Positions 1 to 8,335 are shown, counted from the first letter of the stretch. The stretch is 15,104 nt of DNA from JAENVU01 sp964639075 (GCA_964639075.1 CAZXCB010000066.1:1-15104), one strand, 5' to 3'. Translations and numbers: made by a program. Notes: generated by a model not told the origin, from the sequence alone.

Positions 1-2108
1 GTCTTCATCGTCTCGGCGCTCTGCAGCACGAACGGCAGCTGCATCTCGCCGCGGCCGAAGAGGTCGCCGACGACCTTCATGCCCTCGAGCAGGACGTCGT
101 TGATGATCGACAGCGCGGGTCGGCCACCGGCCATGGCGTCGTCGAGCTCGGCTTCGATGCCGTCGCGCTCACCGTCGATGATCCGATGGGAGAGGCGTTC
201 CTCGATGGTCCAGCCGGACCGGTCCTCGCGCTCGATCTCGCCGGCCTCGACGCCCTCGAACAGCCCCATGAGCTCGTGCAGCGGGTCGTAGTCGTCGCGA
301 CGACGGTCGTAGATCAGGTCGAGCGTCACCTCGCGGACGTGGTCGTCGATCTTGTGCATCGGGATGATGCGCGCCGCGTGCGCGATCGCGGCGTCGAGCC
401 CGGCCTCGCGGCACTCGTGCAGGAACACGCTGTTGAGCACGTGGCGGATCGCGGGCTTGAGCCCGAAGCTCACGTTCGACAGACCGAGCACCGTCGACGA
501 CCCCGGCAGCTCCGTCTTGGCGCGGCGGATCGCCTCGATCGTCTCGATGCCGTCGCGCCGCAGCTCGTCCTGACCCGATCCGAGCGGGAACGTGAGCATG
601 TCGAAGAGCAGGTCGGTCGGATCGATGCCGTACTTCTCGGTGGCGAGCGCGTAGATCCGCTTGCAGACGCGCAGCTTCCAGTCGGCGTCGCGCGCCTGGC
701 CCTCCTCGTCGATCGCGAGGCAGATGACGCCGGCCCCGTACTCCTGGGCCAGGGTGAAGACGCGGTCGAGCCGCGAGCCCGGGTGCTCGCCGTCCTCGAG
801 GTTGGCCGAGTTGAGGATGGCCTTCCCGCCGGAGTGCCGCAGGCCGGTCTCCATGACCTGGGGCTCGGTGGAGTCGAACACGAGCGGCAACGCCGCCTGG
901 GTCGCGAAGCGCGAGGCGATGTGCTCCATGTCGACGGTGCCGTCGTGGCCGACGTAGTCGACGCAGACGTCGAGGACGTGCGCGCCCTCTTTCACCTGGT
1001 CCTTGGCCATCTGGACGCAGGTGTCCCAGTCCTCGGCGAGCATCGCCTCCCGGAACTTCTTCGAGCCGTTGGCGTTCGTCCGCTCGCCGATCGCGAGGTA
1101 CGCGAGCTCCTGGTGGTACGGCACGTGGCTGTAGATGCTCGAGCACCCGGGCTCGAACTCCGGCGTGCGCACGACGGGGGAGCGGTCGTTCCCGATGCGT
1201 TCCACGACCGCGGCGAGGTGCGCCGGAGTCGTGCCGCAACAGCCGCCGACGACGTTGAGGCCGAACTCGGTGACGTTGCGCTCGTGCGCGTCCGCGAGAC
1301 CCTCGGGCGTGAGGTCGTAGTGCGTGTGGCCGTCGACGACCGACGGCAGCCCCGCGTTGGGCAAGCAGGAGAGGAATGTGCGCGCGTGCTGGGCGAGGTA
1401 GCGCAGGTGCTCGGTCATCTCGTGCGGACCGGTCGCGCAGTTGAGGCCGATGACGTCCGGGCGCATCGCCTCGAGCGCGGTGAGCGCCGCGCCGATCTCG
1501 GAGCCGACGAGCATGCGGCCCGTGGTCTCCATGGTGACCTGCACCATCAGCGGCAGCTCGCGGCCCGCGTCGGCCATGGCCCGGCGGCAGGCGATCAGGG
1601 CGGCCTTGCCCTGGAGGAGGTCGTAGACCGTCTCGACCAGCAGCACGTCGGCGCCGCCCTCGATCAGGCCCGCCGCCTGCTCCTGGTAGTCGGTGCGCAG
1701 GGCATCGAAGGTGATCGCGCCGAGCGACGGGAGCCGGGTCCCCGGCCCGAGGGAGCCGACGACCCACCGCGGCCGGCCCGGGGTGCTCGCCTCCTCGGCG
1801 GCTTCCCGTGCGAGGCGTGCCGCGGCCACGTTCATCTCGTAGGCGGCCTCCGCGATGCCGTACTCGGCGAGCACGAGCCCGAACGCGCCGAAGGTGGCGG
1901 TCTCGACCGCGTCGACGCCGGCGCCGAAGTAGTCGAGGTGCATCTCCCGGATCAGATCCGGCCGCGTGAGCACGAGGTGCTCGTTGCACCCTTCCAGGTC
2001 CGGCCCGCCGAAGTCGTCGGGGCCGAGGTCGCGGTCCTGGACCCAGGTGCCGAAGGCCCCGTCGAGGATGAGGACGCGCTCGGCAAGCGTGGCGAGGAAG
2101 TCGGTCAT
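1..2108 (-). CDS. metH: Methionine synthase, cobalamin-dependent (5' part, cut by window edge)
   Basis: Transfers a methyl group from 5-methyltetrahydrofolate to homocysteine through enzyme-bound cobalamin, in the cytoplasm, as the last step of methionine synthesis. About 702 residues are visible from ATG at 2108; the family is usually near 1,200, so the B12-binding and reactivation domains lie outside the window. The homocysteine-binding domain (about 1-305) has the three zinc cysteines: C224 in GLNCATGPHE, and C290 and C291 in NVVGGCCGTTP. The pterin-binding domain starts near 337 with LAIGERTNANGSKKF. The four-helix cap domain is recognisable at the end by LEGMKVVGDLFGRGEMQLP and breaks off at ETMKT. 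The 103-base gap before the divergent methyltransferase shows no cobalamin riboswitch and no strong ribosome binding site. A weak -10-like TAGCCT lies 10 bases upstream of the ATG. Identity is secure; the start is fairly sure because the family N-terminus (RVLILDGAFGT) follows directly. Confidence 0.96.
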   Translation of the reverse strand, partial: MTDFLATLAERVLILDGAFGTWVQDRDLGPDDFGGPDLEGCNEHLVLTRPDLIREMHLDYFGAGVDAVETATFGAFGLVLAEYGIAEAAYEMNVAAARLAREAAEEASTPGRPRWVVGSLGPGTRLPSLGAITFDALRTDYQEQAAGLIEGGADVLLVETVYDLLQGKAALIACRRAMADAGRELPLMVQVTMETTGRMLVGSEIGAALTALEAMRPDVIGLNCATGPHEMTEHLRYLAQHARTFLSCLPNAGLPSVVDGHTHYDLTPEGLADAHERNVTEFGLNVVGGCCGTTPAHLAAVVERIGNDRSPVVRTPEFEPGCSSIYSHVPYHQELAYLAIGERTNANGSKKFREAMLAEDWDTCVQMAKDQVKEGAHVLDVCVDYVGHDGTVDMEHIASRFATQAALPLVFDSTEPQVMETGLRHSGGKAILNSANLEDGEHPGSRLDRVFTLAQEYGAGVICLAIDEEGQARDADWKLRVCKRIYALATEKYGIDPTDLLFDMLTFPLGSGQDELRRDGIETIEAIRRAKTELPGSSTVLGLSNVSFGLKPAIRHVLNSVFLHECREAGLDAAIAHAARIIPMHKIDDHVREVTLDLIYDRRRDDYDPLHELMGLFEGVEAGEIEREDRSGWTIEERLSHRIIDGERDGIEAELDDAMAGGRPALSIINDVLLEGMKVVGDLFGRGEMQLPFVLQSAETMK

Positions 2109-2198
2109 GAAGACCGGAAGGCTACCTGGACCGAGCCCGGGAGCCCGCTTGGTAACGCCCTCCGAGCGCTGCGACCCGGGTCTCGGCCGGGCCGCCCG

Positions 2199-2204
2199 TA
2201 CACT
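2199..2204 (+). promoter_or_regulatory. -10 box for a leaderless methyltransferase transcript
   Basis: TACACT fits the TANNNT actinobacterial -10 consensus and ends 7 bases before the GTG start at 2212, so transcription would begin at or beside the start codon. No convincing -35 is visible, and no Shine-Dalgarno lies between box and start. The same arrangement recurs at three other genes here. Confidence 0.55.
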
Positions 2205-2211
2205 CCCGGGT

Positions 2212-2856
2212 GTGACGGGGCCTACCTCGACGGCGACGCCGATCGGTCTCGCGCCGGGTGCGCCGTCCGACGCGGCCGGTCAGGATGCCCGCAAGTACCA
2301 GTCGGGCAACCCCGTCGTCGTGCGGCTGCTGGACCGATGGCTGCATCACCTCGTCGGCCTCGTCCCCGACGAACCGGGGTTCGTGCTCGACGTCGGCGTC
2401 GGCGAGGGGTACGCGCTCGAGCGCATCATCGACGGCGACCGGCATCCGGTCGGGGTCGAGTACCGGTTCGACAAGCTCGCTGTCGCCGCGACTCGCCTTC
2501 CCGGCCTCCGTCCCGTGCGGGCGGACGCGGGCATGCTGCCCTTTCCGGACGCGAGCGCGGACCTCACGTTGTGCACCGAGGTGCTCGAGCATCTCCCCCG
2601 TCCCGAGCGCGCCGTCGAGGAGCTCGCACGCGTCACGCGCGGCGAGTGCCTCGTCTCGGTGCCCTGGGAGCCGTGGTTCCGGCTCGGGAACCTCGCTCGC
2701 GGCAAGAACGTGTCGCGGCTCGGCAACGATCCCGAGCACGTGCAGCAGTTCTCTCGCGGCGCGCTGCACCGCCTGTTAGGACAGAGCTTCGAGACCGTTC
2801 GCGTCACCACCAGTCTCCCGTGGCTGGTCGGTGTCGCCTCCCACGCGCGCCGGTGA
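2212..2856 (+). CDS. Class I SAM-dependent methyltransferase, type-11-like
   Basis: A 214-residue cytoplasmic methyltransferase; the substrate cannot be read from the sequence. Motif I is VLDVGVGEGYALERI (G-x-G-x-G, SAM binding, near residue 56), followed by an acidic motif II (PVGVEYRFDKL), then ADAGMLPFPDASADL and the type-11 hallmark CTEVLEHLPRPERAVEEL. The C-terminal half has VSVPWEPWFRLGNLARGKNV and PEHVQQFSRGALHRLL, a pattern common in methyltransferases near glycan or lipid genes. The reading frame is open back to 1966, but GTG at 2212 is preferred: the earlier part lies antisense to metH, and the -10 box sits 7 bases upstream of this GTG. Its 3' end overlaps the convergent flippase-like gene by 81 bases. 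The neighbours suggest a glycolipid or polyprenol-linked substrate, which is inference. Confidence 0.85.
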   Translation: MTGPTSTATPIGLAPGAPSDAAGQDARKYQSGNPVVVRLLDRWLHHLVGLVPDEPGFVLDVGVGEGYALERIIDGDRHPVGVEYRFDKLAVAATRLPGLRPVRADAGMLPFPDASADLTLCTEVLEHLPRPERAVEELARVTRGECLVSVPWEPWFRLGNLARGKNVSRLGNDPEHVQQFSRGALHRLLGQSFETVRVTTSLPWLVGVASHARR

Positions 2857-3711
2857 CGCATCGTCGGGCCGCCCTCCGCGCTCGCCCGCCCTCCGCGCGA
2901 GGGCGGCGAGTGTCAGGGCCACCAGGATCTCCGCGCTCGTGAACGCGAGACGCGACGCCACCGCTCCTGCCGCGAGGCGTGAGCGCGGCGCGCTCCCTGC
3001 GAGCAGCGTGCCGTAGACGACCTCGCGCACCCCGGCGCCCCCCGGTGCGAAGACCACCACGAACCCGGCCGCCCAGGCCACGAGCGCCGCCGAGACCACT
3101 GCGGCCACCGACGGGCCGGCGCCGACCGCTGCCTGACCCGCCGCCGTCGCCAGCCCGTAGAGCAGCCAGCTCGGCAGGAGCCACAGCGTCGCGGCCGCGG
3201 CGCGCTTGGTGGTGACCGCGAACCGACGGCCGCCCCAGTGCACGATCGCGAGCGCGAGGCCCGGTGCCACGACCGCCGCGAACAGCCGACCGTCGATCGC
3301 GAGCCCACCGACCAGTCCGCCGACGCACGCCGCAGTCGCGAGGAAGACGAGGGCCTCGACGACGACGGTGGCGAAGCGCTGGCTCGACGGCCCCGGCACC
3401 TGTGACGCGCGGGCCATGGGCGCCCAGATCGCGCCGGGCAGGTACCGCAGTAGCTGGCTGCGCGTCCAGGCCGCGGCCTGGGTGAGCGCCGATCCGTGCG
3501 AGTTCAACGCGACCCACGCCGCCGCGAATCCCAGCCAGGCGACCGAGAACGCGAGGACACTCGCGACCAGCCAGCCGACGCGCACCTGCGCGAGATCGAG
3601 ACCGGAGGCGGCATCGACGATGACCAGGATCATCAGCGCGAGCGCGACCAGCACGCCCACGATCCACAGCAACCGCAACGCGCGCTCTCGGCGTCGGCGC
3701 GGTTGTTGCAC
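2776..3711 (-). CDS. UPF0104 / lysylphosphatidylglycerol-synthase TM-region-like membrane protein
   Basis: A 311-residue polytopic inner-membrane protein. It matches the family that includes YbhN, AglD and the flippase half of MprF, with the two diagnostic stretches RYLPGAIWAPMARA (about 89-102) and FAPGGAGVREVVYGTLLA (about 221-238). There are about seven or eight hydrophobic segments between residues 12 and 272, then a hydrophilic tail of about 35 residues. No catalytic aminoacyl-transferase half is present, so a lipid or lipid-linked-sugar transport role is more likely than lysyl transfer; that is inference. The frame extends to 3831, but GTG at 3711 is chosen: it is 7 bases after a TAGGGT -10 box, and the longer version would be an arginine-rich extension running into the divergent gene. 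The tail overlaps the methyltransferase 3' end. Confidence 0.82.
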   Translation of the reverse strand: MQQPRRRRERALRLLWIVGVLVALALMILVIVDAASGLDLAQVRVGWLVASVLAFSVAWLGFAAAWVALNSHGSALTQAAAWTRSQLLRYLPGAIWAPMARASQVPGPSSQRFATVVVEALVFLATAACVGGLVGGLAIDGRLFAAVVAPGLALAIVHWGGRRFAVTTKRAAAATLWLLPSWLLYGLATAAGQAAVGAGPSVAAVVSAALVAWAAGFVVVFAPGGAGVREVVYGTLLAGSAPRSRLAAGAVASRLAFTSAEILVALTLAALARRAGERGGRPDDASPARVGGDTDQPRETGGDANGLEALS

Positions 3712-3718
3712 GGCGACC

Positions 3719-3724
3719 ACCCTA
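3719..3724 (-). promoter_or_regulatory. -10 box for a leaderless flippase-like transcript
   Basis: On the minus strand this reads TAGGGT, followed by 7 bases (GGTCGCC) and then the GTG start at 3711. No ribosome binding site is possible in so short a leader. It faces away from the -10 box of the divergent GT-C gene about 60 bases to the right, giving a compact divergent promoter pair. Confidence 0.55.
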
Positions 3725-3783
3725 GGTGACCATGTCGCCGATGGACGCCGCCGACGAGACCGCCGTATCCGAGGACCGGCAAC

Positions 3784-3789
3784 TACGTT
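3784..3789 (+). promoter_or_regulatory. -10 box for a leaderless GT-C transcript
   Basis: TACGTT ends 6 bases before the ATG at 3796 (intervening GCTGCG). This implies transcription starting at or just before the start codon. No -35 match is seen 17 bases upstream. Confidence 0.5.
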
Positions 3790-3795
3790 GCTGCG

Positions 3796-5745
3796 ATGAC
3801 GACCCGCGGGACGGAAGGGCACGCGGGGCACGCGACGACGTCGCCGTCGGGGGCTTCCCGCGGTACGCCGGTGGGGCGCTTCGGGCGGCGGTTGCTCGAG
3901 CTCTGCCTCGTCGGCGCGTCAGCGAGCTGGATCGCGGCGTTGTTGTACCGGATCTGGGACCGAGGCCTGTCGACGCCGTTCTATCGGGACCCGGACGTCC
4001 AGATCATCAGCGCGATCGTCAAGACGGTCGACCGGCACGGCTGGTACCTGCACAACCCCGATCTCGGCGCGCCGTTCAGCCAGCAGTTCTACGACTTCCC
4101 GCACGGCGGGGAGACCCTCCAGCTCGCGGCGATCCGTGTGCTCGGTCTCGCCACCGACCGTTTCGGTCTCATCATCAACGCCTACTACCTCCTCGGATTC
4201 GGGATCCTCGCCGCGGTCACGTTCGCGGTGTTGCGACACCTCGACTTCTCGCGCGCGATCGCGTGGGCGGTGGCGCTTCTGTACACGTTCTTGCCGTATC
4301 ACTTCGCGCACGGTGAGGGACATCTCTTCCGCTCGACCTACTTCAGCGCACCGCTCGCCGCGCTGCTCATGTTGTGGATCCTGAGCTACCGCGCGACGTT
4401 CCTGCGGTCCCCGGACGCGCCGCTCTGGCCGTGGCGCACGATCCGTTCCAGCGTGCGGTGGCCACGCGTGTGGTTCGCGGTCCTGCTCTGCACGGTCGTC
4501 GCGATCACCGAGACCATGAGCGTCGCGTTCACCCTGACAGCGCTGGTCACCGCGTGCGTGCTCCTCGCGGTTCGAGATCGGAGCTTCGTCCAACTCGTTG
4601 CGGGGCTGCTTGCCGCCGGAGTCATCGCGGTCGTCTTCGCGGCGTCCTTGGCCCCGAACCTCCGGCATTCCCTCGAGCACGGCTCGAACGAGGTCGCCGC
4701 CCGCCGGTACATCCACGAGCAGGAGGCCTACGGGCTGCGCATCTCCCAGATGGTGCTCCCGGACGAGCACCACCGGCTGCGGGCCGCGCGCGACCTCACG
4801 CAGCGCACGAACGAGCACTCGCCCCTGTCGTCGGAGCAGGGCCAGGCGCTCGGCGTGCTCGGCACGGTCGGCTTCCTCGTCATGATCGCGACGGTTCTGC
4901 TCCGCGGGGTTCCGCGCCGGTCCCGCGCGCCGGTCACCGATCGGAGCCAACTGGTCCGCCACGGTGGCCTGCTCACGCTGATCCTCGTCCTGTTCGCCAC
5001 CGCGTCGGGGTTGGCGATGACGCTGGACCTGCTCGGCTTCACGCAGATCCGGGTGTGGAACCGCGTGGTGGTGCTCATCGCGTTCTGGGCGCTGGTCACG
5101 CTGGCCGTCGGGTTCGAGCGTGCGAGTCGCTGGCTCGCGTCGCGCACTCGATGGGCGGCGCCGATCTCCGCCCTCGTGCTCGTGGCGCTCGTCGGCTTCA
5201 GCGTCTGGGACACGACCGGCCAGCTCGCGCCGTCGGGCGAGTCGCGTCTGGTCGGTCCGGTCAAGGCGTTCGGCGAGGCCCTCGAGCGCCGGCTGCCCAA
5301 GGGCGCCTCACTGTTCCAGCTTCCGGTGATCGCGTTCCCGGAGACGCCGGACCGCTACGCGATGCGCGACTACGACGAGTTCCTCCCGTATCTCTGGTCC
5401 GACGGGCTGCGGTGGAGCTACGGGTCGATCAAGGGTCGGCCGGAGGCCGACTGGCAGGAGCTCGTGAGCTCCGACGACCCGGCGCCGGCACTCCCGGGGC
5501 TGGCGGGGCTCGGGTTCTCGGGCATCGTGGTGGACACCGCCGGCTACGCGGACGGCGGTGCCGCCGTCATCGCGAAGCTCGACGAGGCGATCGGTCCGCA
5601 GACGTTCGCGAGCCCCGGCGGGCGCTGGCGGTTCTGGGATCTGCGCGACTACGCGCGTGCCACCGGCCGCTCCGAGGCCGAGCTGCGCGCCGCGGCGCGG
5701 CGCCTGGTCGGCCCGCTCGTCGACGAGCTGCCGGCATCCCGCTGA
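3796..5745 (+). CDS. Large polytopic membrane protein, probable GT-C-type glycosyltransferase
   Basis: 649 residues. About ten hydrophobic segments lie between residues 33 and 470, followed by a soluble domain of roughly 170 residues that is probably outside the membrane. The first loop after TM1 holds acidic YRDPD (D65, D67), the place where GT-C enzymes carry catalytic or metal-binding aspartates. Other conserved-looking stretches are NPDLGAPFSQQFYDFPHGG (about 88-105), FLPYHFAHGEGHLFRSTYF (about 165-183) and ISQMVLPDEHHRLR (about 316-329), resembling YfhO- or DUF-type sugar-lipid membrane proteins. GT-C enzymes take sugars from polyprenyl-phosphate donors on the outer membrane face, and a GT2 enzyme able to make such donors is the next gene. 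Start ATG at 3796 follows a -10 box by 6 bases. No specific family member can be named, so donor and acceptor are unknown. Confidence 0.75.
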   Translation: MTTRGTEGHAGHATTSPSGASRGTPVGRFGRRLLELCLVGASASWIAALLYRIWDRGLSTPFYRDPDVQIISAIVKTVDRHGWYLHNPDLGAPFSQQFYDFPHGGETLQLAAIRVLGLATDRFGLIINAYYLLGFGILAAVTFAVLRHLDFSRAIAWAVALLYTFLPYHFAHGEGHLFRSTYFSAPLAALLMLWILSYRATFLRSPDAPLWPWRTIRSSVRWPRVWFAVLLCTVVAITETMSVAFTLTALVTACVLLAVRDRSFVQLVAGLLAAGVIAVVFAASLAPNLRHSLEHGSNEVAARRYIHEQEAYGLRISQMVLPDEHHRLRAARDLTQRTNEHSPLSSEQGQALGVLGTVGFLVMIATVLLRGVPRRSRAPVTDRSQLVRHGGLLTLILVLFATASGLAMTLDLLGFTQIRVWNRVVVLIAFWALVTLAVGFERASRWLASRTRWAAPISALVLVALVGFSVWDTTGQLAPSGESRLVGPVKAFGEALERRLPKGASLFQLPVIAFPETPDRYAMRDYDEFLPYLWSDGLRWSYGSIKGRPEADWQELVSSDDPAPALPGLAGLGFSGIVVDTAGYADGGAAVIAKLDEAIGPQTFASPGGRWRFWDLRDYARATGRSEAELRAAARRLVGPLVDELPASR

Positions 5746-5748
5746 CGG

Positions 5749-5780
5749 GTGACGCGAGGGTGGCGTCGACGCCGCGTCAC
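5749..5780. terminator. Bidirectional hairpin between converging genes
   Basis: GTGACGCG (5749-5756) pairs with CGCGTCAC (5773-5780), and a perfect 12-base palindrome GGCGTCGACGCC sits inside at 5762-5773. It lies in the 31-base gap between the plus-strand GT-C stop and the minus-strand GT2 stop and overlaps the latter. There is no T-tract, as is common in actinobacteria. The two foldings compete by one base. Confidence 0.5.
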
Positions 5781-6757
5781 TCGTCGAGGGTGACCGAATC
5801 CGCGTCGTGCCGGCGGCCGTTGCCCCGGTGCGACAGCGACACGATCAGCTCCGCGACGAGCCCGAGGGAGATGAGCTGCACGCCGACGATCACGAATAGC
5901 ACACCCGCGATCAGCGCGGGCCGACCGCCGATGGGCGTGCCGAAGAGCCATTCGATCGAGAGCCAGGTGAGTATGAGCAACCCGAATGCACCGAGCGCGC
6001 TGCCCAGGGAGCCCAGCAGGTGGAGCGGGCGGTTGGTGTAGGTCGTGAGGAATTTCACGGTGAGCAGGTCGAGGTAGCCGCGCCAGAAGCGGCTCCGGCC
6101 GAACTTGCTCTTCCCCCCGAAGCGTGCGCGGTGGTTCACCGGGACCTCGCCGACCCGGAAGCCCGACCACGCGGCGAGCACCGGGATGTACCGGTGGAGG
6201 TCGCCGTAGAGCTCGAGCGACTCCGCGACCTCCCGGCGCATCGCCTTGAACCCGCAGTTGAAGTCGTGGCCGTCGACGCCGGTGAGGCGCCGGGTCGTCC
6301 AGTTGTACACGCGCGACGTGGAGCGCTTGACGAAGCGGTCCTGACGGTCCGCTCGCCGTCCGGTGACGAGGTCGAGGCCCCCTTCGAGCGCCGCGAGCAG
6401 CTCGGGGATCTCGTGCGGGTCGTCCTGGCCGTCCGCGTCCATGAGCACGGTGACATCGCCGGTGGTCGCGCCCAGGCCGACCTGCAGCGCGTGCGACTTG
6501 CCCTGGTTGCGGCGCAAGCCGATCACCCGGACGCGCGGGTCCGTCGTGGCGACCTTCTCGACGACGGTCGCCGTGGAGTCGGTGCTCCCGTCGTCGACCA
6601 CGATCACCTCCGCCTCGACGGCGGTGTCGTCGAGCACCCCGAGCAACTCCAGCAGGAACTCGCCGATGGACTCGGATTCGTTGTACGCAGGGATCAGTAT
6701 CGAGATCCCGCGTGCGCGCGAGACGCGCATCGATGCACTCGCGTCTTGAGTCATCAT
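5777..6757 (-). CDS. Polyprenol-phosphate glycosyltransferase, family GT2 (DPM1/GtrB-like)
   Basis: 326 residues. An N-terminal GT-A domain (about 18-235) transfers a sugar from a nucleotide donor to a membrane polyprenyl phosphate at the inner face. Seen: ISILIPAYNESESIGEFL, VIVVDDGSTDSTA (D55, D56), the metal-binding MDADGQDDP (D107, D109), DFNCGFKAMRRE and FGGKSKFGRSRFWRGYLDL. Two C-terminal membrane segments follow (about 245-272 and 281-308), typical of GtrB-, CsbB- and ArnC-like proteins rather than soluble DPM synthase. The sugar (mannose, glucose or other) cannot be read. It lies 33 bases downstream of the second GT-C gene on the same strand, so the two are probably co-transcribed. 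No clear Shine-Dalgarno precedes the doubled ATG; a later in-frame ATG at residue 10 is also possible. Confidence 0.9.
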   Translation of the reverse strand: MMTQDASASMRVSRARGISILIPAYNESESIGEFLLELLGVLDDTAVEAEVIVVDDGSTDSTATVVEKVATTDPRVRVIGLRRNQGKSHALQVGLGATTGDVTVLMDADGQDDPHEIPELLAALEGGLDLVTGRRADRQDRFVKRSTSRVYNWTTRRLTGVDGHDFNCGFKAMRREVAESLELYGDLHRYIPVLAAWSGFRVGEVPVNHRARFGGKSKFGRSRFWRGYLDLLTVKFLTTYTNRPLHLLGSLGSALGAFGLLILTWLSIEWLFGTPIGGRPALIAGVLFVIVGVQLISLGLVAELIVSLSHRGNGRRHDADSVTLDE

Positions 6758-6790
6758 CAGGCGGCCCGAGGGATGCCCTGGCAGGGTCGT

Positions 6791-8335
6791 TCAGGGAGCG
6801 GGCGCCGCACGTTCGCCAAGGCGGCGAGCATACTTTGCCCTCGATCGCGACCCGGGCTCATCGTCGCGGGCGGCACGGGCACGAGCCCGGGCGGCGAGGA
6901 GCAGCGCGATGGTCGCACCAGCGCCGGCCGCGACGATCAGCCGGCCGCCGCGATGGTCGAGGCCGTCCAGTCCCCGCTCGAGCAGATAGGGGCGCCGGTG
7001 CCACGCGATGAAGGAGGTGCACCGGTAGTAGGCGTCGGGGTTCGACCCGATGTGCGCGTCGCTCGGGCACTCCGCGTCCACCGAACCGAAGAACTGCGCG
7101 ACGGCGTGCGGTTGATACACGACTGCCGACTGGGGCAGCCCGGCGAGCACCATCAGGATCGCGCCGATCCAGAACACCCGGCTGGCCAGAGCGCGTCGCA
7201 GCATGCTCGTGGCGTGACCGTTGCCGGCGACGCAGGCGATCAGCAGCATCGCCGGCAGGAGTGTGAGCGTCAGCCTGGGTCCCCACGCGTACCACCCGAA
7301 TGGGGAGAACCATGTGGCGAGGCCGACGATCTCGACGACGAGCAACGCCACGACGCCGAGGGGGACGACCTGGGCCCAGCTCCGTGGTGCGCGCCGGAGG
7401 CCTCGGATCGATCCGACGGCCGTGAGGCCCAGGAGCGCGACGGCGGCCGGCCAGAACCAGAGGATCCCGCCGTTCGGGGCGAACCACTGCTCGACGAAGG
7501 CTCGTGCTGCGATGCCGCTGTCCGGCACGTGCAGGGAGGGCTCCAGGTAGATCGTGTTGCGGACCGAACCGAACCGGAACACGTTGAACGCGCTGTTCAC
7601 GATGACCCCCGCGACCACGCCGATCGCCGAGGGCAGGATCCGACGCGTCCATCGAGGCGCGGGTGTGGACCCCAGTTCGAGGAGCAGGCAGAGGGCGATG
7701 AGCACCGCGAGGAACGCCGGGTTGGTCTCCTTCGTGAGCGACGCCGCCGCCACCAGGGTCGCAACGATCCACGGGCGCGCGTGCAGCAGGACCGCCGACA
7801 CGGCGCAGACCACCAGGGTCGCGCCGAGCGCCTCACCGAACGCGCTCGTTCCGTACCACAGCAGGGGACCGGTGAGGAGCACTGCGGCGAGCGTCGGCGC
7901 CCACACCGCGGCGCAGAGTCGACGCACGGTGATCCACGCCACGGCGAAGAGCACGCCGAGTGCCAACGCGTCGAGCACGATCAGCGTGCGCAGCGTCTGT
8001 TCCTGGGAGACACCGAACCAGCGCAGGGGGACGGCGGTGATGTACTGCATGACCGGCCACGGTCCGACGTAGGCCCCGGTCTCCCGGGGCGACAGGCCGG
8101 GCGTCTTCGTCGCCGTCCAGGTGTGGCAGTGCGTGAACACGCCGTGGCCGAGGCAGTCGACGGCGTGCTGCGCGCCGATGACCACGCCGTTGGTGTCGCC
8201 CTGGAGCACCGGATTCGCGAGGGCGACCCGCAGGGTCGCGGCGAGGGTGACGGCGACGAGGCAGAACGCGGCCACCTCGACCCAGCGGCGACGACGGACG
8301 GCGGGCCGGGGATCGTCGCTCACAGGTTCGGTCAT
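6791..8335 (-). CDS. Second polytopic GT-C-like membrane protein
   Basis: 514 residues with about ten to eleven hydrophobic segments, starting near residue 20. The first outer loop holds NPVLQGDTNGVV (D47), fitting a GT-C catalytic position, plus two cysteines (C61 in CLGHGVF and C70 in THCH) that could form a disulfide outside the membrane. TKTPGLSPRETGAYVGPWPV and AASLTKETNPAFLA look like conserved loop motifs. It resembles the dolichyl-phosphate-mannose/ArnT-like superfamily only in general form, so the role as a glycosyltransferase using polyprenyl-phosphate sugars is inferred from topology and from the GT2 gene directly downstream. ATG at 8335 (MTEPVSDD) is preferred to the further upstream ATG at 8419, since the extra 28 residues look like intergenic translation. 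No specific family is recognised. Confidence 0.75.
   Translation of the reverse strand: MTEPVSDDPRPAVRRRRWVEVAAFCLVAVTLAATLRVALANPVLQGDTNGVVIGAQHAVDCLGHGVFTHCHTWTATKTPGLSPRETGAYVGPWPVMQYITAVPLRWFGVSQEQTLRTLIVLDALALGVLFAVAWITVRRLCAAVWAPTLAAVLLTGPLLWYGTSAFGEALGATLVVCAVSAVLLHARPWIVATLVAAASLTKETNPAFLAVLIALCLLLELGSTPAPRWTRRILPSAIGVVAGVIVNSAFNVFRFGSVRNTIYLEPSLHVPDSGIAARAFVEQWFAPNGGILWFWPAAVALLGLTAVGSIRGLRRAPRSWAQVVPLGVVALLVVEIVGLATWFSPFGWYAWGPRLTLTLLPAMLLIACVAGNGHATSMLRRALASRVFWIGAILMVLAGLPQSAVVYQPHAVAQFFGSVDAECPSDAHIGSNPDAYYRCTSFIAWHRRPYLLERGLDGLDHRGGRLIVAAGAGATIALLLAARARARAARDDEPGSRSRAKYARRLGERAAPAP

Noticed and set aside
186..2942. 918-codon open frame on the plus strand opposite metH
   Set aside because: It is antisense to an unmistakable metH, has Arg/Asp/Val-rich composition typical of the complement of GC-rich genes, shows no domain, and runs on through the methyltransferase in another frame.
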